From: an uncultured Collinsella sp.
GTDB lineage: Bacteria; Actinomycetota; Coriobacteriia; Coriobacteriales; Coriobacteriaceae
DNA length: 6,364 nt
Direction: 5' to 3'
NCBI GenBank assembly: GCA_902478825.1
Contig: CABSMK010000098.1
Coordinates: 1 to 6,364 of the forward strand
The notes under the pieces: model-generated
The model's input: the letters and a program-made list of their open reading frames with translations, nothing else
Databases searched by the model: none
What the model was told of the DNA's origin: nothing
Position numbers and translations under genes: made by a program
Shown: positions 5,954 through 6,364 of the stretch, in pieces
How the letters are laid out: each line of letters starts with the position of its first letter
How positions within the stretch are numbered: position 1 is the stretch's first letter

Positions 5954-5991
5954 ATTATGACCGCGGAGCCGCAGGTACGTGCCACGCACGT
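5954..5991 (-). promoter_or_regulatory. Candidate promoter and operator of the two-component operon
   Basis: The minus strand reads CATAAT at 5959-5954, a possible -10 box about 33 bases before the regulator's ATG. A perfect inverted repeat, ACGTGC-CAC-GCACGT (5977-5991), begins 17 bases upstream, where a -35 box would sit; no consensus -35 is present. A regulator-bound site replacing a poor -35 is a common arrangement for activated promoters, so autoregulation is plausible. It is not shown. Confidence 0.35.
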
Positions 5992-6055
5992 CGCCAAGGT
6001 GACAGAACTGTTCGCGAGCGGGGGCGTTTTGTCCGCCTCGCACTCGCAGCGATGG

Positions 6056-6084
6056 CGGGGACCAAAATGATTTTTTAATCCCCG
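6056..6084 (-). terminator. Possible terminator of the right-edge gene
   Basis: On the minus strand CGGGGA (6084-6079) can pair with TCCCCG (6061-6056) around an AT-rich loop, 16 bases after the stop codon of the right-edge gene. An overlapping alternative, AAATGATT (6065-6072) with AATCATTT (6094-6101), is also possible. There is no U-tract beyond the GC stem, so termination here is uncertain and the upstream gene might read into the regulator operon. Confidence 0.3.
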
Positions 6085-6099
6085 TCTCAGAACAATCAT

Positions 6100-6364
6100 T
6101 TAGCGACGGGCGCGGAGCTTTTCGTAGCCTTCGGCGAAGAAGGCGACCGTCGCGGCGTCCGTCGCGGCGGCATCGGTATCGTCGGCAGGGACCACGCCGT
6201 GCTCGTCGCTCACCAGGAACAGCGCGCCCTTGAGCTGAGCGGGGATGTCTACGCACGTGACCGGGATGCCCTTGGTCTGGGCCAGCTGCTCGATGAGCGT
6301 CGCCGTGCCGCACAGGCACTCGTCCGCTGGCGCCACAAAGGCAAGCTCGCCGTTATCGACGGCG
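6100..6364 (-). CDS. Unrecognised protein, C-terminal 87 residues only
   Basis: The frame is open from the right edge to a TAA at 6100-6102, so the N-terminus lies outside the window. A GTG at 6334-6336 could give a 78-residue product, but it has no clear Shine-Dalgarno and the frame continues sensibly upstream (VDNGELAFVAP), so it is probably an internal valine. What is visible looks like an alpha/beta fold: a short strand (ELAFVA), a two-cysteine CLCGT loop, a helix (ATLIEQLAQTKG), a strand (IPVTCVDI), another strand (GALFLVSDEHG), an Asp/Ala-rich linker and a basic final helix ending in KLRARR. The three cysteines might hint at metal or redox chemistry, but I cannot assign a family. It may be an independent gene, or it could be co-transcribed with the regulator if the weak hairpin downstream does not terminate. 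Confidence 0.7.
   Translation of the reverse strand, partial: AVDNGELAFVAPADECLCGTATLIEQLAQTKGIPVTCVDIPAQLKGALFLVSDEHGVVPADDTDAAATDAATVAFFAEGYEKLRARR

Noticed and set aside
6013..6038. GC-rich imperfect hairpin (GCGAG...CTCGC) in the regulator leader
   Set aside because: The stem is only five clean pairs plus mismatches and has no U-tract; in a sequence this GC-rich such pairings are expected by chance.
1..6364. CRISPR array, tRNA, rRNA, insertion sequence or phage genes
   Set aside because: I saw no regularly spaced repeats, cloverleaf-like segments, transposase or integrase motifs, or att-like duplications on either strand.

Overview
The window looks like a piece of chromosome from a high-GC, gene-dense Gram-positive bacterium. 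Protein style (Ala/Pro-rich linkers, a BceRS-like two-component pair, a UppP with an extra acidic loop) would suit the Coriobacteriia, for example a Collinsella-like genome. That placement is an inference from style and rests on no database comparison. No phage, insertion sequence, CRISPR array, tRNA or rRNA is visible.

Layout, left to right. (1) The 5' three quarters of pcrA (minus strand), an SF1A DNA helicase that runs off the left edge. (2) A 356-bp gap with a weak pcrA promoter, a 57-bp inverted-repeat element and a strong hairpin terminator closing the uppP transcript. (3) uppP/bacA (minus), undecaprenyl-diphosphate phosphatase, most likely starting at a TTG codon. (4) A divergent intergenic region, then a single UspA-family stress protein gene (plus). 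(5) A convergent intergenic region with a 93-bp imperfect palindrome and a textbook terminator whose 3' half is repeated. (6) A two-gene operon (minus): OmpR-family response regulator followed by a two-helix, intramembrane-sensing type histidine kinase, coupled by a Shine-Dalgarno that touches the regulator's stop codon. (7) The C-terminal end of an unrecognised protein at the right edge (minus).

Working together: uppP recycles the lipid carrier of cell-wall synthesis, and kinases of the Bce type typically sense antibiotics that bind that carrier or its derivatives. The two-component pair has no BceAB-type transporter beside it in this window, and uppP lies about 0.9 kb away, so a link between the pair and envelope stress or uppP is a reasonable but unproven hypothesis. 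Usp and PcrA are general stress and DNA-maintenance functions. The most unusual sequence structures are non-coding: the 93-bp palindrome after usp, the duplicated terminator arm, and the 57-bp inverted repeat before pcrA. I found no clear evidence of a wholly new system.
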